Shown: piece after piece, positions 1-10,741 of the stretch
How the letters are laid out: every line of letters starts with the position of its first letter
Position numbering within the stretch: position 1 is the stretch's first letter
Source: Streptomyces sp. NBC_01549
GTDB taxonomy: Bacteria; Actinomycetota; Actinomycetes; Streptomycetales; Streptomycetaceae
Length of the DNA stretch: 64,000 nt
Reading direction: 5' to 3'
Assembly (NCBI RefSeq): GCF_026339955.1
Contig: NZ_JAPEPW010000001.1
Location: forward strand, 6,965,001 to 7,029,000
The notes under the pieces: generated by a model
The model's database searches: none
The model's input: only the letters and a program-made list of their open reading frames with translations
Told to the model about the DNA's origin: nothing
Program-made: the position numbers and the translations under genes

Positions 1-1
1 G

Positions 2-424
2 GACCGCTGTCTCACCGACCCGGACCACCACCTCGACGAGGGTGCCTGGGAGGCGCTGCAGATCCCGGTCGGCGTCGCCTTCTTCTTCCGCAACGCCGCG
101 CTCGACCGGCTGGTGGCCCTCTACCCGAGCCCGGCCGGGGCCACCGAGAGCGAACTCGATCCGGCGACCTGGACCGCTGTCCTCGGCGACAGCCGTCTCG
201 CCGAACTGCTCGAACCCGATGTGGAGGCGCTGCTGCTGCGCCGTCACGAGGGCCGCTGCGAGTGCTATCTCGTGCCCGTCGACATCTGCTACGAACTCGT
301 GGGCCGGATGCGCCTGTTGTGGCAGGGCTTCGACGGCGGCGCCGAGGCCCGCGCCGCCCTCGACGCCTTCTTCGAGCACCTCGGCCGACGCGCCCGCCCC
401 GTCCGCGAGGAGGGCCCGGCGTGA
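2..424 (+). CDS. DUF5947-like hydrogenase-cluster protein, C-terminal part
   Basis: The reading frame is open from base 2 to a TGA at 422-424, so the gene starts left of the window. The visible 140 residues are acidic, with no membrane segment. They include a CECYLVPVD stretch (around residue 87) and end in a charged tail. Proteins of this kind (I recall them as DUF5947) sit beside the large-subunit gene of actinobacterial high-affinity [NiFe]-hydrogenases. I infer an accessory or maturation role from position only. The stop overlaps the GTG start of the next gene (GTGA), which implies translational coupling within one long operon. Confidence 0.7.
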   Translation, partial: DRCLTDPDHHLDEGAWEALQIPVGVAFFFRNAALDRLVALYPSPAGATESELDPATWTAVLGDSRLAELLEPDVEALLLRRHEGRCECYLVPVDICYELVGRMRLLWQGFDGGAEARAALDAFFEHLGRRARPVREEGPA

Positions 425-1119
425 CGGAGTTCGCCTTCACCTGCACCGGTGTGCGCGCCGACCGGTTCGCCGCCGGACCGACCCTGGTCTTCCAACTGCG
501 CATCACCGCGACCGGCGATCAACCGGTCCACGCCATGGCCCTGCGCTGCCAGATCCGCATCGAGCCCGCCAAGCGCGGCTACGAGACCGCGGAGGCCGAC
601 GGGCTCGCCGACCTCTTCGGTGAGCGCTCGCGCTGGGGCAGCACCCTCCAGCCGGTGCAGTTCGCCCAGGTCTCCGTCATGGTCCCCGCCTTCACCGGAG
701 AGACCGAGACGGACCTCGTCGTACCGTGCACGTACGACATGGACATCGCCGCGACCCGCTACTTCGCCGCGCTGACCGGCGGCGAGGTGCCACTGCTGAT
801 GCTGTTCTCCGGCACGGCGTTCACCGGAGCGGGCGGCTTCCGCGTCGAACCCGTCCCATGGGACCGGGAGGCGGTCTTCCGGATGCCGGTGGCCACCTGG
901 CGGGAGATGGTCGAACAGCACTTCCCCGGCTGCGGCTGGATCCGGCTGCCCCGCGACACCATGGACGCCCTGCTCGCCTTCCGCTCCCGACGGGCCCTGC
1001 CCTCCTGGGAAGCGACCGTGCGGGCCCTGCTCGACGAGAACGGCGGGGCGGCCCCCGCACCACCCCGAAGATTCAGTCTCACCGGCATCACCAGCACCAC
1101 CGGAAGGACCGCTCCGTGA
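421..1119 (+). CDS. DUF6084-like hydrogenase-cluster protein
   Basis: The product is 232 aa from the GTG that overlaps the previous stop codon; the frame is open further upstream, but the coupled GTG fits the operon pattern. I see no signal peptide, membrane segment or cysteine cluster. The sequence alternates beta-rich stretches (for example LVFQLRITATGDQPVHAMAL near residue 22) with a WREMVEQHFPGCGW region near residue 160. I recall this family (DUF6084) as a constant neighbour of group 1h/5 [NiFe]-hydrogenase genes, with no known activity. Its stop overlaps the GTG of the next gene at 1116. Confidence 0.65.
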   Translation: MTEFAFTCTGVRADRFAAGPTLVFQLRITATGDQPVHAMALRCQIRIEPAKRGYETAEADGLADLFGERSRWGSTLQPVQFAQVSVMVPAFTGETETDLVVPCTYDMDIAATRYFAALTGGEVPLLMLFSGTAFTGAGGFRVEPVPWDREAVFRMPVATWREMVEQHFPGCGWIRLPRDTMDALLAFRSRRALPSWEATVRALLDENGGAAPAPPRRFSLTGITSTTGRTAP

Positions 1120-2564
1120 GCGTGACCACGTTCGCCCCGGAGACCGAGGCCCGCCTCGCCCTCGCCCGGCAGGTGGCCGACGCCGTCCTCTTCGAGGGCT
1201 ATGTGCTCTACCCGTACCGTGCCTCGGCGGCCAAGAACCGGCTGCGCTGGCAGTTCGGCGTACTCGTCCCGCCCGCCTGGGGCGCCGACTGCGAGGAGTA
1301 CGACTTCCAGCACACCGAATGCCTGATGGAACCCAAGGCGGACGCCAGCCTCGCGGTCGAGCTGCGCTTCCTGCGCGCCCGGCGCCGCACGGTCCAGCAG
1401 GCGCGTCCGGACGGCGGCTTCGACACGGTCCCCGAACTACGGCTCGGGGACCGGACCCTGGTCCCCTGGGACGAGGGAACGGAAGAACGCGTCGAGGCGG
1501 TCGTGCCGGTCGGCGAACTCTTGGGCGACGGCGTCAGGGTCCCCTTCGACCGACCGGCAGGTGAGGACACCGAGCCCGTCCTCGACGAGACCGGCCGCGT
1601 CGTCGGCCGGATGGTCCGCCGCTACGAGGAGACGAGCGGCGTACTCCGGTTGTCCGCGAGCGAACTCGACGGCCCCTACCGCGTACTGCGGCTGACCACC
1701 ATCGTCGAGAACACCAGCACCTGGACACCCCCGGACGGCACGGCGGCCGACCGGGACGCGGCGCTCCCGCGCTCCCTGGTCGCCGCCCACCTCCTCATGG
1801 GGCTGAGCGCGGGATCGTTCCTGTCGATGACGGATCCCCCCGAGTGGGCGAAGCGCGCGGTCGCGTCCTGCCGCAATCTGCACACCTGGCCCGTACTCGC
1901 CGGCGAACCGGGGCGCGGGGACGTGGTGCTGTCCTCGCCGATCATCCTGGAGGACCACCCGGCCATCGCGCCGGAGAGCCCCGGGGCCCTGTACGACGCC
2001 ACCGAGATCGACGAGATCCTCGCCCTGCGCACCGCCGCGCTCACCGACGAGGAGAAACGCGAGGCCCGGGGCACCGACGACCGGGCGGCCGCCGTGATCG
2101 ACCTGGCCGACACCATGCCGCCCGAGGTGCTCGAGCGCCTGCACGGGGCGGTGCGCAGTCTGCGCGAGGTGACGGGAGCGGGCGAGAAGACCGCAGCGGC
2201 GTCCGCTCCGGCCGCGGACGGCTTCCCCGACGAGTTCGGCGTGCGGCGTCCCGACACCCCGTGGTGGGACCCGGCGAGCGACGCCGGTTTCGACCCGGCG
2301 CGGGACCGGATCGACGTCGACGGCCGCTCGCTGGGCGCGGGAAGCCGGGTGCTGCTGCGACCGGGGCTGCGCCGCGCCGACGCACAGGACCTGTTCCTTG
2401 CGGGCCGTACGGCGAAGGTCGAGGCCGTGCTGCACGACGTGGACGGCGGAGTGCACCTGGCGGTGACGGTCGAGGACGATCCGGGCGCCGACATCCGCCG
2501 CGAACAGGGCCGCTTCCTCTACTTCCAGCCCGACGAGGTCGAACCGCTGGAGGACGAGGCATGA
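1116..2564 (+). CDS. Uncharacterised 482-aa hydrogenase-cluster protein
   Basis: This starts at the GTG overlapping the preceding stop (GTGA). An alternative GTG lies two codons further on. I do not recognise a defined domain. The first roughly 330 residues look like one globular region, with a WTPPDGTAADRDAALPRS stretch near residue 205. An Asp/Glu-rich linker follows, then a C-terminal unit of about 80 residues (RIDVDGRSLGAGSRVLLRPG onward) that resembles a small beta-barrel. No signal peptide or metal motif is evident. Its coupled position between DUF6084 and the maturation protease argues for a role in hydrogenase assembly or electron transfer, but the function is unknown. It could be a fusion of two originally separate accessory proteins. 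Confidence 0.6.
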   Translation: MSVTTFAPETEARLALARQVADAVLFEGYVLYPYRASAAKNRLRWQFGVLVPPAWGADCEEYDFQHTECLMEPKADASLAVELRFLRARRRTVQQARPDGGFDTVPELRLGDRTLVPWDEGTEERVEAVVPVGELLGDGVRVPFDRPAGEDTEPVLDETGRVVGRMVRRYEETSGVLRLSASELDGPYRVLRLTTIVENTSTWTPPDGTAADRDAALPRSLVAAHLLMGLSAGSFLSMTDPPEWAKRAVASCRNLHTWPVLAGEPGRGDVVLSSPIILEDHPAIAPESPGALYDATEIDEILALRTAALTDEEKREARGTDDRAAAVIDLADTMPPEVLERLHGAVRSLREVTGAGEKTAAASAPAADGFPDEFGVRRPDTPWWDPASDAGFDPARDRIDVDGRSLGAGSRVLLRPGLRRADAQDLFLAGRTAKVEAVLHDVDGGVHLAVTVEDDPGADIRREQGRFLYFQPDEVEPLEDEA

Positions 2565-3121
2565 GCCTGCCCGCGGACTCACCCCGCCAGGAGCGCGGCA
2601 AGGTCCTCGTCGCCGGGATCGGGAACATCTTCCTCGGGGACGACGGCTTCGGCGTCGAAACCGTGCGCGCCCTCACCGGGCGGCAACTGCCTCCGCACGT
2701 CGAGGCCGTGGACATCGGCGTACGGGGCGTGCACCTGGCCTACCAGGTCCTCGACGGCTACGACACCCTGATCCTCGTGGACGCCACCGCGCACGGCGAG
2801 CGACCCGGGACCCTGTACGTCATCGAACACGACAGCGCCGACGCGGGCGAGCCGCACGACGTACCCCTCGACGGACACCGGATGACCCCCGACACCGTGC
2901 TCGCGCTGCTGGAGACCCTCTGCGCCACAACCGGCGGGCAGCCGCCGCGCCGCACGCTGGTCGTGGGATGCGAACCCGCCTCCGTCGAGGAAGGTATCGG
3001 GCTCAGCCCGCCGGTGTCGGCCGCCGTACCGGAGGCCGTCCGGCTGATCGAAGAGTTGCTGCGGGCCGACGAACCGGGAGAGTCCGCGCCGCGGGCCACG
3101 GTCGGCGAAGCCGCGAAGTGA
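2561..3121 (+). CDS. Hydrogenase maturation protease (peptidase M52, HyaD/HupD-like)
   Basis: This 186-aa protein shows the M52 signature GIGNIFLGDDGFG at residues 19-31; the acidic residue there normally contacts nickel. It also has VDATAHG near residue 73 and the HRMTPD stretch near residue 106, where the family carries further metal ligands. Family members cleave the C-terminal peptide of the hydrogenase large subunit after the NiFe centre is inserted. The ATG overlaps the previous stop (ATGA). The C-terminal 20 residues are extra and charged. The substrate should be the large subunit encoded just left of this window. Confidence 0.93.
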   Translation: MSLPADSPRQERGKVLVAGIGNIFLGDDGFGVETVRALTGRQLPPHVEAVDIGVRGVHLAYQVLDGYDTLILVDATAHGERPGTLYVIEHDSADAGEPHDVPLDGHRMTPDTVLALLETLCATTGGQPPRRTLVVGCEPASVEEGIGLSPPVSAAVPEAVRLIEELLRADEPGESAPRATVGEAAK

Positions 3122-3132
3122 GGAGAGAAGCC

Positions 3133-3237
3133 ATGATCAAGACCCTCGTCGGCGGCGCGCTGGCCGCCGTTGTCACCGCCGTCCTCGTGCAGATCCTGCC
3201 CGACCTCAGACGCTATCTGCGGATCCGCAGCATGTGA
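3133..3237 (+). CDS. 34-aa single-pass membrane peptide of the hydrogenase cluster (DUF6893-like)
   Basis: The ATG at 3133 follows a strong AGGAGAG ribosome-binding site at 3121-3127. The 34-residue product is one hydrophobic helix (residues 4-22) followed by a basic tail with DLRRYLRIRS. I recall such small proteins (DUF6893) next to the protease gene in Streptomyces hydrogenase loci. A membrane anchor or small subunit for the hydrogenase is a reasonable guess but untested. The strong ribosome-binding site and the position 11 bp after the protease stop support real translation. Confidence 0.7.
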   Translation: MIKTLVGGALAAVVTAVLVQILPDLRRYLRIRSM

Positions 3238-3393
3238 GCCGACGTGCTCCCGGCCGAACGCCCCCGCCGCGCGGCGCCGTTGCGGCGAACGGCGTACGCG
3301 TCCGGCCGGCGACGGCGTGCCGGTCCACCGCCCCCGGACGCCTCCTCTCTAATGAGGGGCGGCGGACGCCCTGCCCGAGACGGAGACCGGTCG

Positions 3394-3789
3394 ATGCACG
3401 AGATGTCCCTCGCGATGGCGGTGATCGGCCAGGTGGAAGAGGCGGCGCAGCGGGCCGGTGACGTCACGGCCGTGCGCTCGGTACGGCTTCAGGTGGGCGA
3501 GCTGGCCGGTGTGGTACCCGATGCCCTCTCCTTCTGCTTCGAACTGGCCTGCGCCGGAACCGTGCTGGAGGGCGCCGAACTGGTCACCGAAGCCGTGCCG
3601 GGACGGGCCCGCTGCGCACCCTGTGCGCACGAATGGGCCGTCGGCATGCCGCCCGCGCTGACCTGCCCGCGCTGCAAAGGAGCCACCACAGAGCTGCTGG
3701 CGGGCCGGGAACTCCAGATCCTCAGCGTGCAGTGGGAGGACGGCCCTGCGCACGCCCACCCCCGCGAACCGATCTCCGAGGAGCGCTGA
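3394..3789 (+). CDS. hypA: Hydrogenase nickel incorporation protein HypA
   Basis: This 131-aa protein starts MHEMSLA, so the N-terminal Met-His-Glu nickel site is present; that fixes the start. The zinc site is made of CAPC (near residue 73) and CPRC (near residue 91). HypA delivers nickel to the large-subunit precursor together with HypB. A 156-bp gap separates it from the small membrane peptide, so a secondary promoter is possible here, although I see no convincing one. It is followed closely by hypB. Confidence 0.95.
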   Translation: MHEMSLAMAVIGQVEEAAQRAGDVTAVRSVRLQVGELAGVVPDALSFCFELACAGTVLEGAELVTEAVPGRARCAPCAHEWAVGMPPALTCPRCKGATTELLAGRELQILSVQWEDGPAHAHPREPISEER

Positions 3790-3792
3790 ACC

Positions 3793-4559
3793 ATGTGTCG
3801 TGTGGTCGACCTGCAGCAGGCCGTCCTGGCCAAGAACGACGAGACCGCGCACACCCTGCGCACCGGCCTCGCCTCCCGCGGCACCACGGTCGTCAACCTG
3901 CTCTCCAGCCCCGGCAGCGGCAAGACAGCACTGCTGGAAAGGGAACTGGGGCTCGCACGGCAGCGGTCCGTGCCGGTCGCGGCGCTCACCGCCGACCTCG
4001 CGACCGAGAACGACGCGCAGCGGCTGGCCCGCTCGGGCGTTCCGGTCAAACAGGTCCTCACGGACGGGCTGTGCCACCTGGAGGCCGGGATGCTCGGCCG
4101 CCACCTGGAGGGCTGGCTGCCCGACGACACCCGGCTGCTGTTCGTCGAGAACGTCGGCAACCTCGTCTGCCCGGCCTCCTACGACCTCGGGGAGACTCTG
4201 AGAGTCGTGCTCGCCTCCGTGACCGAGGGCGAGGACAAGCCGCTCAAGTACCCCACCGCCTTCGGCCTCGCCCACCTCGTGGTGGTCACCAAGACCGACA
4301 TCGCCGAGGCCGTCGAGTTCGACGAGGCGGCGTTTCGCGCGAACGTCGAGCGGGTCAACCCCGGAGTGGACGTGCTGCTGACCTCGGCCCGCCGGGACCG
4401 GGGCGTCGGCGCCCTGCTCGACCGGGCGCTGGCGGCCGCGGACGGCGCCCCGCTCCACGAGCCCGTCATGGCACGCCGACCTGACGGCGCCTCGACCACC
4501 CACCATCACCACGGCCATGAGCACCCGCACGGCACCGGCGCCATGGCGCACTCCCACTC

Positions 4560-4563
<4 letters not shown>
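3793..4563 (+). CDS. hypB: Hydrogenase nickel incorporation GTPase HypB
   Basis: The product is 256 aa. The P-loop SSPGSGKT lies at residues 37-44, followed by switch elements TADLATENDA and ENVGNLVCPA (conserved Cys) and the guanine-specificity motif TKTD near residue 162. It is a SIMIBI-class GTPase that drives nickel insertion with HypA. Unusually for a HypB, the His-rich stretch is at the C-terminus (HHHHGHEHPHGTGAMAHSHS, last 20 residues) rather than the N-terminus, and may store nickel. The stop overlaps the GTG of hypF. Confidence 0.95.
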
Positions 4564-7019
<2,456 letters not shown>

Positions 7020-7039
7020 CCAACAGCGAGGAGAGGCCC

Positions 7040-7348
7040 ATGTGCCTGGCGGTACCCGGCAGAGTGCTGGACATCGAGGAACGGGACGGCACCCGGATGG
7101 CCAACGTCGACTTCGGCGGTGTGGTCAAGGAGGTGTGCCTGGAGTACCTGCCCGACCTCAAGGTCGGCGAGTACGCCATCGTGCACGTCGGATTCGCCCT
7201 GCAGCGCCTAGACGAGGAGTCGGCGAAGCAGACGCTCGAACTGTTCGCCTCCCTCGGCCTGCTGCAGGAGGAGTTCGGCGACCCCTGGGAGTTGGCCGCG
7301 GAGGTGGGCGAGACCCTGCCGGCCGCGGGAGAGGAGGCGCGGAAGTGA
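7040..7348 (+). CDS. hypC: Hydrogenase maturation chaperone HypC
   Basis: The 102-aa product starts MCLAVPGRV. The N-terminal Cys2 is the essential iron-carrier residue of the HypC/HupF family, which confirms the start; a GAGGAG ribosome-binding site lies just upstream. HypC forms a complex with HypD to assemble the Fe(CN)2CO unit and then delivers it to the large-subunit precursor. The C-terminal tail is acidic and longer than in E. coli HypC (about 90 aa). The stop overlaps the hypD start (GTGA). Confidence 0.95.
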   Translation: MCLAVPGRVLDIEERDGTRMANVDFGGVVKEVCLEYLPDLKVGEYAIVHVGFALQRLDEESAKQTLELFASLGLLQEEFGDPWELAAEVGETLPAAGEEARK

Positions 7349-8469
7349 AGTACATCGACGAGTTCCAGGACCCCGACCTGGCACGTCGGCTGCTCGACGA
7401 CATCCACTCCACGGTGACCAGGCCATGGGCGCTGATGGAGGTGTGCGGCGGACAGACGCACACCATCATCCGCCATGGCATCGACCAACTCCTGCCGGAC
7501 CAGGTCGAGTTGATCCACGGTCCGGGGTGTCCCGTGTGTGTGACCCCCTTGGAGGTCATCGACAAGGCGCTGGAGATCGCCTCCCGGCCGGGGGTGATCT
7601 TCTGTTCCTTCGGCGACATGCTCCGTGTGCCCGGCACGGGACGGGACCTGTTCCAGGTGCGGGGCGCGGGCGGCGATGTGCGGGTCGTGTACTCGCCGCT
7701 CGACGCCCTGCGGATCGCCCAGCAGAACCCAGACCGCGAGGTGGTCTTCTTCGGCATCGGCTTCGAGACGACCGCGCCGCCCAACGCGATGACGGTGTAT
7801 CAGGCCCGCAAGCTCGGCATCCCGAACTTCAGTCTGCTGGTGTCCCACGTCCGCGTACCGCCCGCCATCGAGGCGATCATGCAGTCGCCGACCTGCCGCG
7901 TCCAGGGTTTCCTGGCGGCCGGGCACGTGTGCAGCGTGATGGGAGTGGGGGAGTACCCGGAGTTGGCGGAGCGCTTCCGCGTCCCGATCGTCGTGACCGG
8001 ATTCGAACCCCTCGACATCCTCGAAGGCGTACGCCGGACCGTGGTGCAACTGGAGCGCGGCGAACACACCGTCGACAACGCCTACCCGCGTGCCGTCCGC
8101 CCGGAAGGGAACCCGGCAGCGCGGGCCATGCTGGAGGACGTCTTCGAGGTCACCGACCGGGCCTGGCGCGGGATCGGTGTGATCCCCGACAGCGGCTGGC
8201 GGCTGTCGGCGAAATACCGTGACCACGACGCCGAGTACCGCTTCTCGGTCGACGGCATCCAGACCCGCGAACCGGCCGAATGCCGCAGCGGCGAGGTCCT
8301 GCAGGGACTGCTCAAGCCGCACGAGTGCGAGGCGTTCGGCACGCTCTGCACCCCCCGCACCCCGCTCGGCGCCACCATGGTCTCCAGCGAGGGCGCCTGC
8401 GCCGCGTACTACCTCTACCGGCGCCTGGACATCACCCCCGCGCCCCGGGAGGCGACCCCCGTTGTCTGA
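7345..8469 (+). CDS. hypD: Hydrogenase Fe-CN/CO assembly protein HypD
   Basis: This 374-aa protein begins at the GTG coupled to hypC. It has the HypD signatures: CGGQTH at residues 34-39, GPGCPVC at 59-65 and FGIGFETTAP around 140. A C-terminal cysteine set (AECRSG, HECEAF, TLCTPR) ligates the [4Fe-4S] cluster. HypD is the scaffold where iron acquires cyanide and CO ligands with HypC and HypE. All key cysteines are visible, so the protein appears functional. Confidence 0.95.
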   Translation: MKYIDEFQDPDLARRLLDDIHSTVTRPWALMEVCGGQTHTIIRHGIDQLLPDQVELIHGPGCPVCVTPLEVIDKALEIASRPGVIFCSFGDMLRVPGTGRDLFQVRGAGGDVRVVYSPLDALRIAQQNPDREVVFFGIGFETTAPPNAMTVYQARKLGIPNFSLLVSHVRVPPAIEAIMQSPTCRVQGFLAAGHVCSVMGVGEYPELAERFRVPIVVTGFEPLDILEGVRRTVVQLERGEHTVDNAYPRAVRPEGNPAARAMLEDVFEVTDRAWRGIGVIPDSGWRLSAKYRDHDAEYRFSVDGIQTREPAECRSGEVLQGLLKPHECEAFGTLCTPRTPLGATMVSSEGACAAYYLYRRLDITPAPREATPVV

Positions 8470-9550
8470 GACCACCGGCACCACCGAACTCCGTACGCCC
8501 GTACTCGACCCCGCCGCCTGGACCTGCCCGGCCCCGCTGCGCGACCAGCCGCGGGTCGTCATGGGCCACGGGGGAGGCGGAGCGCTGTCCGCCGAACTCG
8601 TCCAGCACGTCTTCGCGCCCGCCTTCGGAGGTGAAGTGCTCGCCCAGCTGGGCGACGCGGCGGCGCTGTCGCTGGGCGGTGTCCGGATGGCCTTCTCCAC
8701 CGATTCCTTCGTGGTGCGGCCGCTGTTCTTCCCCGGCGGCAGCATCGGTGATCTCGCCGTCAACGGCACCGTCAACGATCTCGCCATGAGCGGCGCCCGG
8801 GCCGCGTACCTCTCCTGCGGCTTCATCCTGGAGGAGGGCGTCGAGATGGAGACCGTCGCCCGGGTGGCCCAAGCGCTGGGCGCGGCGGCGCGGACCGCGG
8901 GCGTCGAGGTCGCGACCGGCGACACGAAGGTGGTGGAGGCCGGTCACGGCGACGGGATCTTCATCAACACGGCCGGTATCGGGCTCATCCCGGCGGGTGT
9001 CGACCTGCGCCCGCAGCGGGTCGTGCCCGGCGATGTGGTGCTGGTCAGCGGTGCGATCGGCGTGCACGGCGTGGCGATCATGAGCGTGCGTGAGGGCCTG
9101 GAGTTCGGGGTGGAGATCGAGAGCGACTGTGCGGCGCTGGGCGGACTGGTCGACGCCATGCTCGCCGTCACCCCGGATCTGCGTGTGCTGCGCGATCCCA
9201 CGCGGGGTGGGCTGGCCGCCGCGCTGAACGAGATCGCGACGGCCTCGGGCACCGGCGTCGTCATCCGGGAACGCGACGTCCCGGTCCCGCCGGCCGTCGC
9301 CAACGCCTGCGCCGTACTGGGCCTCGACCCGATGTACGTGGCCAACGAGGGCAAGCTGGTGGCGTTCGTGCCCCGTGAGCACGCCGACGCCGTACTGGAC
9401 GCCATGCGGGCGCATCCGCTGGGTACGGAGTCCAGGATCATCGGCGAGGTCGTGGACGCCCATCCGGGCATGGTGGTGGCCCGCACCGGACTGGGCGGCA
9501 CCCGGGTGGTCGACCTGCCGATCGGGGAACAGCTGCCGAGGATCTGCTGA
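8462..9550 (+). CDS. hypE: Hydrogenase expression/formation protein HypE
   Basis: The most likely start is the TTG at 8462, which overlaps the hypD stop; GGGAGG about 10 bases upstream supplies the ribosome-binding site. No ATG or GTG lies nearby in frame ahead of the conserved region. The 362-aa product has the PurM/AIR-synthetase-like ATP-binding fold (GHGGGGALSAELVQ near residue 34, DPTRGGLAAALNE near 245). It ends in PRIC, the C-terminal Cys that accepts carbamoyl from HypF and is dehydrated to thiocyanate. It closes the hypABFCDE operon. Confidence 0.94.
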   Translation: MSETTGTTELRTPVLDPAAWTCPAPLRDQPRVVMGHGGGGALSAELVQHVFAPAFGGEVLAQLGDAAALSLGGVRMAFSTDSFVVRPLFFPGGSIGDLAVNGTVNDLAMSGARAAYLSCGFILEEGVEMETVARVAQALGAAARTAGVEVATGDTKVVEAGHGDGIFINTAGIGLIPAGVDLRPQRVVPGDVVLVSGAIGVHGVAIMSVREGLEFGVEIESDCAALGGLVDAMLAVTPDLRVLRDPTRGGLAAALNEIATASGTGVVIRERDVPVPPAVANACAVLGLDPMYVANEGKLVAFVPREHADAVLDAMRAHPLGTESRIIGEVVDAHPGMVVARTGLGGTRVVDLPIGEQLPRIC

Positions 9551-9576
9551 CGCGTGGCGGGACGGCGGCGCGGGCG

Positions 9577-9663
9577 TCAGGTGGTGAACCCCACGTGGAC
9601 ATGGTCGTGGTGGGTGTCGTCGGAGAAGTACTGATGGCCCGAGCCGCCCGCGCGGCCGGTGCC
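9577..9663 (-). other. In-frame His-rich coding tail beyond a TAG stop
   Basis: Reading leftward past the TAG (9664-9666) that ends the neighbouring membrane protein, the same frame stays open for 28 codons to a TGA at 9577-9579. Nearly every codon ends in G or C, as in real genes here. The encoded tail is GTGRAGGSG followed by HQYFSDDTHHDHVHVGFTT, rich in His and Asp like a metal-binding tail. It may be the lost C-terminus of the membrane protein after a nonsense change, or a relic of another gene, such as a secreted peptidase ending in a similar HxH motif. Confidence 0.4.
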
Positions 9664-10458
9664 CTACGTGAGGCGCTCGGCGTTCCCGACGTCGCTGCGG
9701 GACACGGCCAGGTAGGCGACGAAGCCGATGATGGCGACGGTCCAGGACAGGGTGACCGGTCCCAGCCCGAGCCCGAGGCCGCCGCGGGCGTGGCCGAGGG
9801 CCATCCAGTCGGCGACCGAGGCGCCGAGCGGGCGGGTGATGACGTACGCGGTCCAGAAGGCGGCCACCGCGTTCAGGGCGCCCCACTTGTGCATGACGGC
9901 CGGGACGGCGATGGCGACGGCGTACAGGACGGCCGAGCCGAGGTAGCCGAAGCCGATCGTGGCGGAGAGGTCACCGGCGGCGGTGCCGAGCGCGAAGGTG
10001 GCCAGCACGGTGGCCCAGTAGAAGAGCTCGCGGCGGCGGGTGTGGATGCTGTGGATGGAGAGGGTCTTCTCGCTGGCGTACCAGACGGCGAACACGGCTG
10101 CCAGCGCGGCCATGAAGAAGGGGGTGGAGATCGTGTACGGGACGCCCAGGCCGACGTGCAGGACGTCGGCGGCCATGGTGCCGAACACGCTGACCATCAC
10201 GATCGCCGTCCAGTAGATCCAGGCGACGTAGCGACGGGCCTTGAGCTGGATGGTGAGTGCCACCACGAGGGCGAGCCCGCCGAGGCCGACTGCGGGGATC
10301 GGCCCGAGCTTCTTGGCGAGAAGGTCCGAGGCGGTCTCACCCATACCGGTGGTCAGCACCTTGATGACCCAGAAGTAGAGGGTGACTTCCGGAACCTTGC
10401 TCGCCAGATGGGCGGTGCCGGGTGCGCGACGGCGGCGGGTGAGGGGCTCTGTGCTCAT
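9664..10458 (-). CDS. COG4705-like multi-pass membrane protein
   Basis: The start chosen is the ATG at 10458 (MSTEPLTRRRRAPG); the frame runs further upstream, but that part is not hydrophobic and reads like noise. The 264-aa product has about seven membrane helices. It opens with SKVPEVTLYFWVIKVLTTGM and carries repeated GxGETASD/ATAGDL-type motifs, a pattern I know from COG4705 membrane proteins of unknown function. The two halves look like internal repeats (GMGETASDLL and GTAAGDLSAT). It converges on hypE. A pair of 11-bp-spaced direct repeats lies about 100 bp upstream. Confidence 0.7.
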   Translation of the reverse strand: MSTEPLTRRRRAPGTAHLASKVPEVTLYFWVIKVLTTGMGETASDLLAKKLGPIPAVGLGGLALVVALTIQLKARRYVAWIYWTAIVMVSVFGTMAADVLHVGLGVPYTISTPFFMAALAAVFAVWYASEKTLSIHSIHTRRRELFYWATVLATFALGTAAGDLSATIGFGYLGSAVLYAVAIAVPAVMHKWGALNAVAAFWTAYVITRPLGASVADWMALGHARGGLGLGLGPVTLSWTVAIIGFVAYLAVSRSDVGNAERLT

Positions 10459-10553
10459 GCCCGCACGATGACACGGCGAACAGCCCTGGTCACAGGGGTC
10501 TTTGCCATTGCTTTGGTGCTTCTGGTGCAGGAGTTGCCAGGGCCCGCGGCGGG

Positions 10554-10573
10554 CCTGAACACAACCTGAACAC
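10554..10573 (-). promoter_or_regulatory. Direct repeat typical of OmpR/PhoB-family binding
   Basis: CCTGAACAC occurs at 10554-10562 and 10565-10573, exactly 11 bp apart. On the minus strand each unit reads GTGTTCAGG. An 11-bp period on one face of DNA is the usual layout for winged-helix response regulators, and GTTCA is close to the Streptomyces PHO-box core GTTCACC. It lies about 100 bp upstream of the COG4705-like gene. The regulator is not identified. Confidence 0.35.
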
Positions 10574-10671
10574 CCACGCCGCAACCCCCGGTTTCGTTGC
10601 GAAGCGGCATGAATCTGTTGGTAGGAAGAAAGGTTGCGGCGAGGAGTTCCGTTGCGCTTCCCGACAGCCCG

Positions 10672-10688
10672 TGAGAATATAATTCTCA
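10672..10688. promoter_or_regulatory. Perfect palindrome overlapping a TATAAT box, upstream of VOC-SDR genes
   Basis: TGAGAATATAATTCTCA has 7-bp arms around ATA and contains TATAAT at 10678-10683, so a bound repressor would cover the -10 box. It lies 54 bp before the VOC gene start. A related site, TGAGAA-N4-ATTCTC, lies in front of the P450 gene at 14018-14033. The shared layout suggests one regulator for both gene pairs. No regulator gene is adjacent. Confidence 0.5.
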
Positions 10689-10741
10689 TTTAAAAGAACG
10701 CACTTCTTAGCGGTGGTTGAACTCAACGACGAGGGAGACAT

